Below are positions 1 through 12,056 of a stretch of DNA of 64,000 nucleotides, piece by piece; position 1 is the first letter of the stretch; the number at the start of each line of letters is the position of its first letter. Source of the DNA: Hemileia vastatrix (taxonomy: Eukaryota > Basidiomycota > Pucciniomycetes > Pucciniales > Zaghouaniaceae); contig JASXTE010000015.1 of NCBI GenBank assembly GCA_030280995.1, forward strand, positions 1,816,501-1,880,500, in the 5' to 3' direction. Made by a program: the position numbers and the translations under genes. The notes beneath the pieces were generated by a model. The model worked only from the letters and a program-made list of their open reading frames with translations. It was not told where the DNA came from and did no database searches.

Positions 1-854
1 CTCCCTTGGGACTCAGCTGAGTTTCTCTGAGAACTGTCAATTTTACGGCAATTTTTTAACCACCCTGTCTACGAAAACCCAGATCAACCTCCAAAATTTC
101 CTTTCACATGGAAACATTCAGCACAGATTATACATCTAATCAGTCATTTAGAAATTTTCTTAAGGGGAGAAAGGGTGATAATTTGTCCCAAGGCTGTTAT
201 ATTTTCAGAATATGTGGACTTTTTGGAAATGTAAGGAATTCTATTAATTATCTCAATAACTTATTTTTAGCTTAAACAACATTTCAATATTCTATCCATT
301 GAAACAGTATAAAAAAGGCTTTATATGACCATAAAATTAGCTACACAGAGCTTGTAGGAAAGTTGAGCATGAAAAAAAGGGATGAAAATCTGGACAAATT
401 CAAAAATGATGGAAGATGTCAAGTTTTGCTTGGTACAATCAAGGCTGCAGGAGTTGGAATAGACTTGAGGTGTGCACAAAATGTATATATAATGGTAAGT
501 CAAAGAGTCTTATATTGAAATATAAAAGGTTGAAAAGATAATTTGTTTAAAATATTGAAACAGGAGCCTAATTGAAATCCAGAAGTTGATTGTCTGTATA
601 GAATAGGCCAACAAAAAGAAGTTCATGTACTAAATTATTTTTTAAGCAGAAGTTTTGGATTCAGCATTTATAAGATACAAAGAAAAAAGATTGAGCTATC
701 AATGTATGTGAAATTTTCTTTATATAAAGTTGCATCATAGCTAAAAATATTTATCTGTTCTAATTTTTTAAGGTTAGGTGTCCCAAACATTGGAAACAAG
801 GAATATGAGTCTGCTAGATTATTGATTAGGGAATTCATCAATAACTCACATTAG
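1..854 (+). pseudogene. SNF2-family ATPase, C-terminal part, copy A (decayed)
   Basis: The reading is open off the left edge and matches the 3' third of the SNF2 ATPase at 40280-42708 exon by exon. Visible parts are the region before motif IV (FNHPVYENP, then PKAVIFSEYVDF), motif V (LLGTIKAAGVGIDLRCAQNV) and a damaged motif VI (LYRIGQQKEVHVLNYF). Introns fall at the same places as in copy B, for instance a GT donor after the AQNVYIM codons. Lesions are a TGA at about 28-30 in the first exon, a TAG-like break after EPN, and a short deletion just before motif VI that removes residues present in copy B. Stop TAG is at 852-854. Family knowledge: SNF2 ATPases translocate on DNA and remodel chromatin, and this subtype resembles Rad5/HLTF without the RING insert. 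It cannot encode a working enzyme. Confidence 0.8.
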
Positions 855-1935
855 AATTTGAAATTTGTTCAAGTATGTAGGAAATGTTTATTGGGGCTTG
901 ACAATTAAGAAGTCTTATTTGTTGAGGATTAAGAGAAGCGAAATATAATGAAGAATAGCAGTCACTTGGCAAACCCCCGGGGACTGGAAAAGAATTAAAT
1001 TGAGTCTCGATTGAGGATACCAAATTTAATCTATCATATAATGCCAAGTTCTTAAGTATTTCACCTGAATAAGAGGAAGTTTCTAGGATTTGAATGTGTT
1101 TCTGGTCGAGATTTTGTGCAAGTTTTGAGAATTCCTCAGATCTCCATTTCAATAAAATCCACTTAAAAGAACCTTCATCATCAATTTTGGTGTCTGAGCA
1201 ACATTTGAAATTTTTGAAAAGATTCTCATAGGTTTCTCCACTTGGAAGTTTTTTAAGAAGGTGAGTTCGGTTAAATGAATTCTGAAAAAGATTGTCAAAT
1301 TTATATAAGCTTGTGTAAAGAAAAAAGATAAAAATATTAGTTCTTACTTTCTTTTTTATTTTATATTTATATTTTCTTATTTTAACTATTTCACGGAAAC
1401 TATCAGAATCTTTTCCGAGTTGTAATTTATCAGCATAACCTATAAACCAGCGGTGAAGAACACCCATTGATTTAGGTAGGAAATATAAGTAGAGTCCATT
1501 GAATAAGAAACCAAATAATTATTTTCCAAAGCTTTATCCCAGTGCTTAATGATAATTTTTTGCCAAAACTTGATTCCACTCGTGAAACCAATCAAGATTC
1601 CTAGCAAAAATTTTTCAAGGAAAGTTGCATTGATGAAGAAAGTGGATAAAAGCATTGTGGAATATAGCAGGGATTGGTTCAGAAACACAGTAATTTTGTT
1701 CAGGATATGGAAAATTAATATCAATGTTGAGAGAGCTTATATTGAACAATAAAAACCTATGTAGTTGTTCTTCAGTAAGGTTCAGCTTCCATTCATTAGG
1801 CTGAGATGAAATATTCAAAAGCACATGACAGAAATTGTAAATAGACCTTCAAAAATGAGAAGTTGATCAAGGGAGTATCTCATTGAATCTTTTATTAAGT
1901 ACACGGGTATTAGTAGGTATTTTACCTAAGAAAAT
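838..1935 (-). pseudogene. Family-X transposon-associated protein X1, copy A (decayed)
   Basis: This minus-strand gene lies tail to tail with the SNF2 gene; the last 17 bp of the two genes overlap. Three minus-strand reading frames join into one protein that matches 42692-43812: an N-terminal part (NEWKLNLTEEQLHRF), a middle part (IIIKHWDKALENN, then GVLHRWFIGYADKLQLGK) and a C-terminal part (KCCSDTKIDDEGS, then PGGLPSDCYSSLYFASL). The motif GLPxDCYSxLYxASLNPQQ near the C-terminus is the family signature, and gene X2 at 48957-50634 has a related version. Frameshifts near 1615 and 1440-1467 and stops upstream of 1830 break the frame. I know no function. It is probably an accessory protein of the same transposon as the neighbouring tnp2 gene. 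Confidence 0.6.
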
Positions 1936-3029
1936 AAGAACAACTAGAGCTCATCATATACATTATGAAAAGCAAAATGAACAAAAATATAAAATTTTGA
2001 AAGGATATGGCAACAAAAACACTACTATAATAATTTTTTTATTTTAAAAATCATTAATAATGAAGAGTTGAGTGGACGGACAGATGAGCTTTCTCATGAA
2101 TATCTTTCTCTATAAAATATGGATATCTATGTATGTTCATAATTAATTCAAAAGGAAATAAATCAGCTGTAATAGAAAATTATTGCATGATAAATGAGTA
2201 AAAATATAATGCAAAATCATTTTGATTTTCCAAATTATTTTAATAATATTTAAATGCAAATAATGACCTTATTTGAGCTTGTTGATTGGGCTGAAAAACT
2301 TATTTTAAAAATTTATGTTAACACCTTATTATTATGTATATATTTTATTTACCAAGATTACTCAGAAACCATACCAATTTTTCAGAGTTTGGAATAAGCA
2401 ACTTAATGTGTAAAATCTGTTTTTTGGATTCTGGAAGCTTTACTTCGATGACCTCTTAGATTTGAAAATTTTAAAATAATATATTTTGTTGAAAAAATAT
2501 TTATTTTTCAGACTGTAATTCTATATTGTGAAAAATAAATATTATAAATTTTTTTATATCTTATAGTGATTATTAGTGAAAACCTTTCTGTTATTTGGCA
2601 GAGTTTTATTAATGAAGGTGATTGCAAAAAAAAACGGCAACACTTAAATAACTTTATTATTATAAATTAAATGGTATTATTTTGATTCAAGTTATATCAT
2701 AGTTTCTCCTATATTTAAAAATGTGATCAATTTGTATTCTCTTATAGTATTATGCTTTGTGCAAAATAAGCTGTTTGATAAACATGTATGCAATATTGTA
2801 AAATGTAGCGAGTCTGAAACATTTTTCTGATACACAGTATGGATACCTACTTAATGCATTGTTGATCTGCATGAAACAAGAATTCAAAGAAATCCATGGT
2901 AACCAACTTGTTGAGAAACTTCTTTAGACGTAAAAATTAGCTTATTTTAGTAAGTGCTTCACAATAAATAAATAGCTTGTTCAATCGCTACCATCCAGTA
3001 ACATATTTCTTATATCCAGAAGTCTTAAA
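1936..3029. other. AT-rich spacer between X1 and tnp2, unit A
   Basis: About 1.1 kb without a supportable gene, very AT-rich with A and T runs. It corresponds in position to 43813-44887 in unit B. Because X1 (-) and tnp2 (+) diverge from here, it should hold both promoters, but I can define no site. Confidence 0.5.
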
Positions 3030-4435
3030 ATGCCACAATTTTTTTGCGTTTGTAAATGTGAAGAGCTTGGATGTTCATCAAGAAAGCATCAGACCTCATT
3101 GGGAAGCTTTGAAGTTGGTGTATATTTCAAAACATCTCAGTCATACTCCAAACATGAAGAGGAAAGAAATTGCAAAGCACAGATGGTTGGTACATCCAGC
3201 ACTTCACCTAACTTAGGGTCCAACATACAAGATCTTGTAAGACATCAATATTTGGTAATTAAAGAGAAATTATATTTAAATTAATCTCTATTTTTTTTCT
3301 TTGCTTAGGGGCATCCTGTTTTGGAAACAATTCAATCTCTACCACGGTCAAACAATTTGAATTTGGAAGAGCTTTATAGCCAAAAGATAATGTGGCAAGC
3401 AGCGAAACTTTCTCTTATCCATCATTTAAGCAAAGAAGGTTGTGCTGAGTTTTTGCATGATGAAGTCAACAAACTCAAACTTCTTAGTGACATAGGCAAA
3501 CTAGATGGTAGCAGAATCATCAGCCTAATTCCCCTTTCTATAGAGACAGTTTTTAGTCGATTGCAACTCAATCCATTATTTGTCACCAAGACATGCTGTG
3601 CTAAGTGGTTTGCTCTTTATGAGTATATCCCCAAACACCAACCATTGATCTTATCTTGTACTCAACCTTTTTATTCATCCTCAAAGCGCTATTTGAAAGA
3701 TTTAGGACAGAGAGAAGAAACTGTCAATTGTAATGAAAATTTGTATTTGGCTAAGTACAAACAAGAAGAAGCAATCCACCATGCTTGTAAAACATTTCTT
3801 CACAACAGTTTGGTTGAATGGCTTTCAGGAAAGGTTAAACTAATAAAATTTGAGATGCTGATTGAGAAATAAATTGATTTTCTAGAAAACATGGAAAGGG
3901 ATGTCATGAAAGATGTATATGATGGTTTTGTATGGAAAAATTTTCCAGATATTTCTACAACTCAAAATAGAAGTGTTGATGGATATACAAAAAAACGAGG
4001 TAATTTAATGTTTAGTTTATATGTTTACTGGTCTAGGCCAGGTGGCAATCTTATTGGAGGTCATCAGAAATCTGTGGGTAATATCTTGTTGGTGTGTATG
4101 AACTTGCCTACAAAAGATCAATACAAAACCAAAAATCTATTTTTGTATGATATTATTCCCAGTCCAACTGAGCCAACGAGTGAAAAAATAAAACATCTTC
4201 TGAAGCCTCTTGTTGATGAACTAAAGACTCTATGGGATGGCATATTTATTGAAAAAAAACCTCACTATCCACAAGGCCAAAAAATAAGGGCTGCATTATT
4301 CTCTTTAATAGGAGACATTCCAGAAATGCAAAAGATTGCTGGTTTTGCAAGTCACTCAGTCACTAAGCTCTGCTCTGTCTGTCATATTTCAAAAGATGAA
4401 ATTGGTGAGAATCAAGTCAAAAAATTTTCCTTACA
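3030..4435 (+). pseudogene. tnp2-type (CACTA/EnSpm) transposase, copy A, truncated
   Basis: Exon 1 (3030-3236) starts MPQFFCVCKCEELGC; a 72-bp intron (3237-3308, GTAAGA...TTAG) is followed by a frame starting GHPVLE. Cysteines resembling a zinc-binding site (KTCCAKWFALYEY...LSCTQ) follow; the unit B copy has CCPKC where this one has CCAKW. The catalytic-side domain starts near 4010 and shows tnp2 landmarks: LVCMNLP, then IIPSPTEPTSE, LLKPLVDELKTLWDG, and GFASHSVTKLCSVC. A TAA at about 3870 interrupts the frame. Homology to unit B stops at about 4435, at the left edge of gypsy 1, so the C-terminal half is missing. In this family the protein binds terminal inverted repeats and cuts and pastes the element. 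Identification is firm; the copy is dead. Confidence 0.8.
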
Positions 4436-4629
4436 TTGTAGACAATCCTATAGTACTAGCTATAGGCCTTGACCAAGGGAGTTGGAGAAAAACCAGAGAG
4501 AAAATCACCTGTCCCTTTAGAAAAATAGAGTGAGATTTACTTGCTAAAGTAAGTTGGTTCCTGTTTTGCTAAAGCTTCTGTTTAACACACTTGACTGCTT
4601 GATGAGCCAAGAAAGTAGTCCCCAGATAG

Positions 4630-4745
4630 ACTACCAGACCAAAGAACTGAAATGTAGAACAAAGTCCACACCAGAGACAGCAAAGATACTTGATGTAGGC
4701 TGAAAATCCACACCAGAGACAGAAATAATACTTGCTATAGCTTGC
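4630..4745. repeat. Short direct repeat in the 3' flank of gypsy 1
   Basis: Two adjacent copies share the words TCCACACCAGAGACAG followed by A-rich sequence and ATACTTG, about 45 bp apart. They are probably a local duplication inside LTR or untranslated sequence. No function is proposed. Confidence 0.6.
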
Positions 4746-5836
4746 AAGACTATAACAGAGAAAACAGTTTCCAAAGTTAAGTTAAATGAAGAACTTACTT
4801 GCAACAAACACAGCCAAATTGTGGCCAGAAAACAGTGAAACTGAGTGAGGAACAAGGATATCACCTCCGGATGGTTGTATGATGATTAAGGTTGCCCCAA
4901 ACTGTCTTATTCACTATGTACCACAGACCACTAACTAAGAGCCCATGCGCACCCACCAATCTGGCGCCTGTACCCGCCAAATTGCATAAAAAACCCTCCT
5001 GAAGCAATCCCCAACCTCCTAAAACAGAGGCGGGCGGGCCGCCTGAAGCTGCCCAGCCTCACTGAAGCCAGAAAACCAACAAAAACCACTAATCTACTTA
5101 GAAAAATTAGCTACAACTACTAAAACCTTTAAAACACGGAATTTCACTATAACAACATTGTGACATGAAATATAGAGAAATATTAGCTCTATCCAATGGT
5201 ACTAAGCACTTAACCCTAAGACTTAAGGTTAGCCCGTAAAACACGAAAAACAAAATTAAACAGCAATCTTTTATAAATGAAAAATGAGGAAATGACCCCT
5301 TAAAACTCAAAATATGAAAAATGTCTAAAGACATAAAATACAGAGAAAAACCAGGGCTATCAAATGATAGTACCCACATACCCGCAGACCCAATATCCAT
5401 GGAATAAAACCAGAAAAATACCCAATTCTTTAACAGATGTCAATTAAGACATGCACAAACAGTGCCAAATCACAAAACAAAGGCCCCTGCCAATGTTGGA
5501 AGACCACATCCTCCCTCCAATTGAGAATGTCCGCATTATTTCTTCATCCAACCACCATGTTTAACCTTCTTCCCAAATCTGCCTCTGAAATGGGTCCCTG
5601 CCAATACTGCATCAACAATAATTTAATCTACACCATGACACCACCTGTCCATCCATACAGAACTTCCTGAAATGTCTTCCAATTCAGAAAGAAGACCTGC
5701 CACAGACCTGGTCCACTTTCTTCCACAAAAGATTCATTTCCACTTCAACCTGGTCCTTCTTCTGCCAGCACCAAAAGATCTAGGCCATCCATCCTGATAC
5801 CCAGATTAATCAAAAAGCTCCACCCTTCTCAGAAGA
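4746..5836. other. Non-coding flank of gypsy 1 with a GC-rich patch
   Basis: I see no credible gene here. At 5020-5060 a GC-rich patch (GGCGGGCGGGCCGCCTG) stands out from the AT-rich surroundings. It recurs in inverted orientation at about 7328-7372 inside the plus-strand ORF set. The rest is A-rich sequence of LTR or untranslated character. Confidence 0.4.
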
Positions 5837-8477
5837 GTGCCACAACCCATAAAACAACTAGTTCAACCATCCCTGGTCCATCTGATAGTAAGATCATTCT
5901 TTTCTTCCTTCAACTTTAAAACTGATGACTTCTCAGTTCCTCCATCTTCTGATAGTGATGATAACAATGTAGGATCCATTGAACCACCAACACCAATGCA
6001 CTTGCTCACTATCAAGGCCAAGTTCCAACAACACACATCTCAACAGAAACAACTTCTGCTTCACTACTTCCAATCCACTCCTGCTAGAGATCCACAGGAC
6101 ATTGAGAACAGAAGACACCTCATTCACCAGTTCAAGGCTAATTCTGAACACTTTATTTCATCTCTTGATTCCCTCTGTAATTCCACTAGTACTTGAGTTT
6201 GATTCAGAAAGAAAAATTGACCACACCCTCTATAGGATGTAATCACAAAACAACCCTCAGTTTTAAGTCTTGGGGGACCATCCTCATTTTATAGTCTTGG
6301 GGGACTCAAAAACCTTCAGTTTAAAGTCTTGGGGGACTCAAAAACCTAAATCATAAACCCAGAAACAGAGATCAACCACATTAAGACACAGAGAAAAAAC
6401 TAACATTCTGGGGTAATTGTAAATAGAGCTGCCAGCCCATCAATTACCCCCAAACTTGCCTTTGCTAAATTCTGAGGCTCCCCCTGTGGATACCCTCCAC
6501 CAATCTTTCAAAACCGATTCCCAAAACAAAACTTTTCCCTCAGTTTATAGTCTTGGGGGACTTACAACCCTCAGTTTAAAGTCTTTGGGGACTAACACAG
6601 TGTTCAGTTTAAAGTCTTGACAGACTATCTTGAAAAAGTCTTGAAACCAGCCAGTTTAAAGTCTTGGAGGACTGACAGAAACCAGATTTCAGTTTAAAGT
6701 CTTGATGGACTGATCTTAATACCATAGCTTTTTCAGTTTAGAGTCTTGATGGACTGACGGAATTTCGCATAAAATAGACACAGCCAATTTCATGCAGAAC
6801 ACCTCTACAGCCAACCTGCTGAACTTCCACCTTCACTTCATCATCTACCCATCACTGACAAAAATCTCCTCCTATCCTTTTTCATCATCTTTTCTCACCA
6901 CAGCTCATGGCTGGATCTCCTGATGTTAACCTTTCTACTCTCCCTTGCTTCACTGCTCCCAAGGACTATGCCTGCAAACAGTGCATCCACATGTGCGGAC
7001 CTTTCACATTCACTCTATACCTCCTGAATCCAAATTCTACAACAGGGCTTGTGATTCTTGCTATTCCAAAAAGGAAAGATGTGACAGAGATTCCTACTAC
7101 CCTATTCCTCCTCCTTCACCTTCTCACAAATACATCTCTAGATCCCCTACTAGATCCCCAGAGCTTGGTCCTTCCTCTTCCTCTTTATCTTCAGCACCTT
7201 CCAGAAGGTCCAGAAGCTCCACTTCCAGAACTCTTCCCAAAAGACCAGCCTTAGCTTCCCAAGAAACTGCTTTTATCTCCACCAAATTAGCTCTAAAAGC
7301 TTCAAGATCAACTCCCAGGCTTCTATACCACGTTAAGGCGGCCCAGCCAACGTCAGGCGGCCTGCCCGCCTCACCAAACAGTGAAAATCAGGGCCAAAAC
7401 CTCCAAAAACGGCCAGAAAACAGCCAAATTCATCCAGACAACAACATTAACTCAACCCAACAACCTCTTACTGCTCCCAGAGCAATGCAACCCACCCTTC
7501 AAAAGTCCAAAAGCACCAAAATTTCCCAGATTTTTAAGAGACCTGCCAGAGAACCCCAAGAAGAAACCAGAACACCACACACTGCACCCCAACAACAACT
7601 TCGTCCCCAACTAAGACAAAGAAACTACACCTCTCCTCTGTCAGCCAACTACTCTTCTGACAGTTCCATCTCTTCAAAAGCTCCATCCAGAAGAGATCAA
7701 TCTGCTTCCAAATCCCCCTCTCCTGCTCCATCTTTTAACAACCCTAGTACTCTATCACCAGCACCTCCTCTAGCTGAATCCAACAGAAATAACAACCACA
7801 ACAACAAAAACAATCCCACTTCTCCAACTAAGGTCCAGGAACATCAACCTCCTAGTTCACCTTCTCAAAATCTTTCAGAGGAAGACCATGAGAATCCATA
7901 TCTTTCCCTAGTTGATCCACCCACTATGACCATTACATAATCTTCAGAGATCCAAATTCCAGCTGCTTAAAAATTTGATGAGCTTCCAATCTGTAAGTAC
8001 CAAATTAATTTATCCCATTTCTTCAACAAGAATAATTACTGATCCAATTCTTCTTGTGCAGTTGGCACCCCTCCTCCTGAATCTATTATTGGAGTTGGCC
8101 AACCACTTGAAACTTCTTTGACCCTGGATTATGAAGACATGAAGAAAAACCTAAGCACCATGTGTTCCAACATGCTAAAAGCCTTTGCCCTCCATGGACC
8201 TTTGAATGACTTTGAAAAATCCCTGAGAAAGCGCCTGTTGGACAACCACTGGAAAATGTCTAGGATCATTAAACACACCCTCCAGCACTCCATTCCTGCC
8301 TCTTCTTCTTCCTCCTCTGAACTTCCCTCTAATCCAATCCCTGAACATTACAATCCCTATAATCTCCCCAGCAGGCTGCACTTCAAAGAACACAGTGCTT
8401 CCCACAATCCCAACAAAAAACAAAAACGTCATCAAAATCCGGACCAGCCTCCAGAAGCTTCATCATCCAGACAATGA
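5837..8477 (+). CDS. Opposite-strand low-complexity ORF set of gypsy 1, unknown function
   Basis: Three plus-strand frames (5837-6196, 6945-7940, 8118-8477) lie on the strand opposite the gypsy 1 pol gene. The middle frame (331 codons) is rich in Ser, Pro, Arg and Asn and carries a cysteine cluster, RACDSCYSKKERCDRD, recalling one half of a Zn2Cys6 binuclear cluster. The outer frames are Gln/Ser-rich; 8118-8477 ends in a basic KKQKRH patch that could act as a nuclear localisation signal. Splicing could join them: a candidate acceptor region near 8055-8065 follows a T-rich stretch. It may be an accessory gene of this gypsy lineage or a captured fragment. I do not recognise it, and the low-complexity composition keeps confidence low. 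Confidence 0.35.
6250..6760. repeat. Cluster of about nine copies of a 22-bp repeat
   Basis: The word CAGTTTAAAGTCTTGGGG followed by GACT recurs with few changes at about 6257, 6282, 6316, 6540, 6572, 6605, 6650, 6690 and 6735. Two more copies (CAGTTTAAAGTCATAG, then GGACT) lie at about 9176 and 9440. Each copy contains a small inverted repeat, AGTC...GACT. Spacing is irregular, so this is not a simple microsatellite. It sits in the 3' flank of gypsy 1, where regulatory repeats or polypurine tracts might be expected. Confidence 0.75.
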
Positions 8478-9620
8478 GCTCCTACAAAAGATTAGAAACA
8501 TAATAATAATATAAAACAAATAATAAAAAAAATTTCAGATTTTTTTTTTTTTTTAACGTACTAATATATTAAAATTAAAAATTTATAAATAAAATGAAAT
8601 AAAATAAAATATAAAAAATAATACAAATGGTATCCCCTGCCAATTGATGAGCTGATCCCCTGATACCTTACCCACATCCAAGTGCACCTTGATGTGGATA
8701 CACAATTAATTCTTTTAAATGGTTAACAGAAAACAAAATTCAAAAAATTTAGAAATTCAGAAGATAATAAAAAATAGTGAAACACAGAAACACATGAAAT
8801 AAATAATAAATAAAAATAAAATAGCATTGCCCGGCCAATTGATGAGCCTTTCCCCACCAATGCTTGCCCACATCCAGGTGACCCTGATGTGGTAACACCC
8901 TATATTTTTTTTGATTTTATAATTATAAACAACCCCCATAAAAAAATTAAAAGAAAAAAAGAGAAAAAAAGAAAACAATCTAAAACTGCTATCTAGCAAA
9001 AACATAACTTCAAAATCAAAGACAGTCCAGCTCCATAGATGGTCCAATAAGGGAAAGTCCGTTCAATAGAAATGATCACTGGGTGGGCTCCCTCCAATAA
9101 GTAAAAATGATGGGAGACAACCAGTGATCCACCACCAATCTGAAAGAACCAAAGATAAAGAAGCCAGTCCCAAACCAGTTTAAAGTCATAGTGGACTTGA
9201 AACCTGAATAATAATCAACAGAACTAGAATTCAACTAGGAAAAACAAAAGACTTGAGACAGACATTCTGGGGTAACTGTTCTACAGAGCAGCCAGCTCAT
9301 CAATTACCCCCACACTTGCCAAAATAAAATCTAGAAGCCCCCCCTGGGTACCCTCTAACATAAAACACAACATCCTACACAAAAAAACAAAACCAATAAA
9401 CAGTGAAGAGTCAAGCACTTGAAAACCATAAGAAATTCCAGTTTAAAGTCATAGAGGACTAAAACCTGTGAAAAGAAACCAATACTAGGGTTCAACCAAA
9501 TTAAGAGAAAGGGTAGGAAACAGACAATATGGAGTAACTGTTGATAGAGCAGCCAGCCCATAAGTCACCGCTACACTTGCCAAGATCAAATCTAGAAGCC
9601 CCACCCATGGGTACCCTCTA
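6400..9620. repeat. Three copies of a ~100-bp repeat in the gypsy 1 3' flank
   Basis: A block with the words GGGGTAA, GAGC(T/A)GCCAGC, CATCAATTACCCCCA, ACTTGCC, AGAAGCCCC and GGGTACCCTC appears at about 6400-6510, 9265-9360 and 9525-9620. Within each copy GGGGTAA and TTACCCC are inverted, so each could fold. A 22-bp CAGTTTAAAGTC element lies close to each copy, so the pair probably forms a composite unit amplified together. Confidence 0.65.
8625..8905. repeat. Two-copy ~85-bp repeat
   Basis: Copies at about 8628-8700 and 8823-8900 share CCAATTGATGAGC, CC(C/A)CACC or CCCCTGA, TTGCCCACATCCA(A/G)GTG and CCTGATGTGG(T/A). They lie in an AT-rich spacer between the plus-strand ORF set and the end of integrase. 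No gene is present. Confidence 0.65.
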
Positions 9621-9707
9621 ACAAAAGTTTCCAACAAACAGATGCATAGCATCACCAAAAAAAAACCAAAATTAAAGAATGGTCCGTAGTTTATCCTCAT
9701 TGCGGAG

Positions 9708-11165
9708 TCAATCTTCTTCATGCCTAGTACCTCTGGGATAAAACCTCTTCACTTGGTCTTCAGCCACCCTCTTTTTCAAGACTGCACCATCCAACTCTTC
9801 CAGAACATAAGAACCTCCAGGCGCCTGAGATCTGACTCTGTAAGGTCCATTCCATCTGTCAGCAAACATTTTCCCCCACTGACTCTCCAAATTTCTATTA
9901 TACACCAAAACCAAACTAACAGGTTTCAAGGGATTCCTGAGTCTATGAGCCAACTTCTTGTCCCAGTATCTGACTGATTGATTCCTAATCTTCATCATTC
10001 TAGAGTATGCCTTCTCCTGAAATTCCTCTCTACATTCCAACTGTTGCATCCTGGCACAGAGAAAATCTTCTGTTGAGTGCACATCATCCCAATCAATTCC
10101 AAGATAAGAGACAGCTTCCAAGTCCACTGGTAGAACGGCTTTTTGACAAAACATTAACTCATAAGGAGAATAGCCAGTTGTCCTCTTCACAGTGACCCTA
10201 TCAGCAAATAAAACCAAGGGTAAATAATGCCTCCACTTTTCGGCACTATCTCCACACATCTTCACCAAAGCATTCTTGATAACTTGATGGCCTCTTTCAA
10301 CCATGCCTTCAGCTTCAGGATAATACGGTGTAGCCACTCTAACTTTAGAACCAACACTAGCCACCGCTTCTTTAAATTCAGCACCAAATTCTGGCTCCCC
10401 ATCAACAGTCACCAACTTCATCAACCCATACCTATAAATACACTCCTTGTTCAAAAACTCTGCTACATTCTTGGAAGTCAAATTAACCAGAGGCACTGCC
10501 TCAACCCAACCAGACAAATCATCCCTAGCAACAATCAAGTATTCATACCTGCCCTCTTTAATATGGACAGCATCCAGACTGACCCTTCCAAAAACAGTTG
10601 ATTCACCAGTAGCACGGCCCACATCTTTAGGTTTCAAGTGACTTCTTCATTGAAATTCTTCACAAGATTGAACCCAACCCTGCACAGCCAACTTCATACC
10701 TGGCCACCAAAATCTGTCTGCTACTCTTCTATAAGTCTTCCCAAAGCCTCTATGACCAAGGTCTTCATTCAAAGACTTCAAAACCAATTCTTGACCCTTC
10801 TTCTGAGTCACCACCACTTGAGGATTTGGATGTCTCCTCCTCATCAACTGCCTTCCTGACACATAAAATCCAGGACTCTTCTTCTTGATTTCAAACCAAG
10901 TATCAACATCACAACTATCTGGCCTCTCCAAGGTCAACAGATATTCCACAAAAACAAAATTAAACCCAGATTGACCCCAGGTCTCATCTTCAAAATCCAA
11001 CAAAACCACATCCAAGGTTACAATTCTGTCATAAAAATCACCTGTATGAACATGAGCCAATTGAGCAGCCCAACCAGGACACCAATCCTTAAATTTTGGC
11101 ACGTCCTTCTCTTTCCTTTGAACTTTTTGAGAATCCAGTTCTCTAACAAAAACACCCTTTTCCAA
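9708..11165 (-). pseudogene. Gypsy 1 integrase
   Basis: Two minus-strand frames, 11165-10647 and 10637-9708. The first has the integrase zinc-binding region (LGHRGFGKTYRRVADRFWWP, then SCEEF), with the last CxxC pair degraded. The second has the catalytic core: SLDAVHI (first D), TVDGEPEF (second D) and MVERGHQVIKNA (E), the D,D-35-E pattern of retroviral-type integrases. A C-terminal region (WNGPYRVRSQAPGGSYVLEELDG) follows. No chromodomain is visible, unlike gypsy 3. The core frame is open for 309 codons. The enzyme would join element cDNA to chromosomal DNA. Confidence 0.85.
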
Positions 11166-11276
11166 TTTTGAGATGTCCCAAACAACAACTCCATCTTCAT
11201 CAAAAAAAACATCCTGATCACCAGAATCAAGATCAGATCCAACCAGTTTAGCCTCTTGGGGGAGGTCAGAAAAATC

Positions 11277-12056
11277 TTAAGCACCCTTTGTGCTGGCCCT
11301 AACCATTGGAACATCCTCATCAAACTCTTCAGCCTCAGAATCTTCATCTGTAGGTGGCCTCCTTGATAATCCATCAGGCATAGTAAAAGTTTTACCTGGT
11401 TTGTGTACCAGGTCAAAAGAAAAATGTTGAATAAATGCCACCCACATAGTCATTGGAGAATTTGGAAGACTAGGTGTATTGATCATCTGAACCAAAGATT
11501 TTGCATCCACCTGCAGCTCAAAATGCTGCCCCCACAAAACCATTCGTAGCTTCTTTAAAATTTTAGCTACGATACACAATTTCAACTTAGGTTGAGAATA
11601 CCTAGATTCCACCTCATTAAACACCTCAGACTCATATCTTACTGGCCTGACCCTCCCAGTCTTATCCTCCTGAAACAAAACAGCACCAACAGCAATATAA
11701 CTTGAGTCCACTGCCAGATAAATTTTTCCAGCACCAACACCATAATCCAACTTGTGAAGAACAATACCTTCACCAACAACCTTTTTCAACTTCTGAAAAG
11801 CCTCTTCACACTCTTCAGTCCATTCCCAATCTGCATCTTTTCTGGTCAACCTCCTTAAAGTTGAATCCAACAAAGAAAAATCCTTAATAAAAATCCTGAC
11901 ATATACACATACACCCAAAAAACCCCTGACTTCAGTAGTATTTTTAGGCCTTGTCCATGACTGGATTTTATTAATCTTCTTCTTCGCCATAATCCTTCCC
12001 TCTTAACATACCACATGACCCAGAATTTCTAAAGCAGGAACACAACAACAGAATTT
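11277..12056 (-). pseudogene. Gypsy 1 RNase H region
   Basis: The frame 11990-11277 continues the polymerase: connection motif RGFLGVCVYVRIFIKDFS, RNase H signature IYLAVDSSYIAVGAVLFQ, ESRYSQPKLKLCIVAK and the tail DGLSRRPP. A stop separates it from the reverse transcriptase at about 11991-12056, just after ILGHVVC. In an intact element it would remove the RNA strand during cDNA synthesis. Confidence 0.85.

Noticed and set aside
10227..10641. Plus-strand ORFs opposite integrase
   Set aside because: Shadows of the minus-strand integrase frame.
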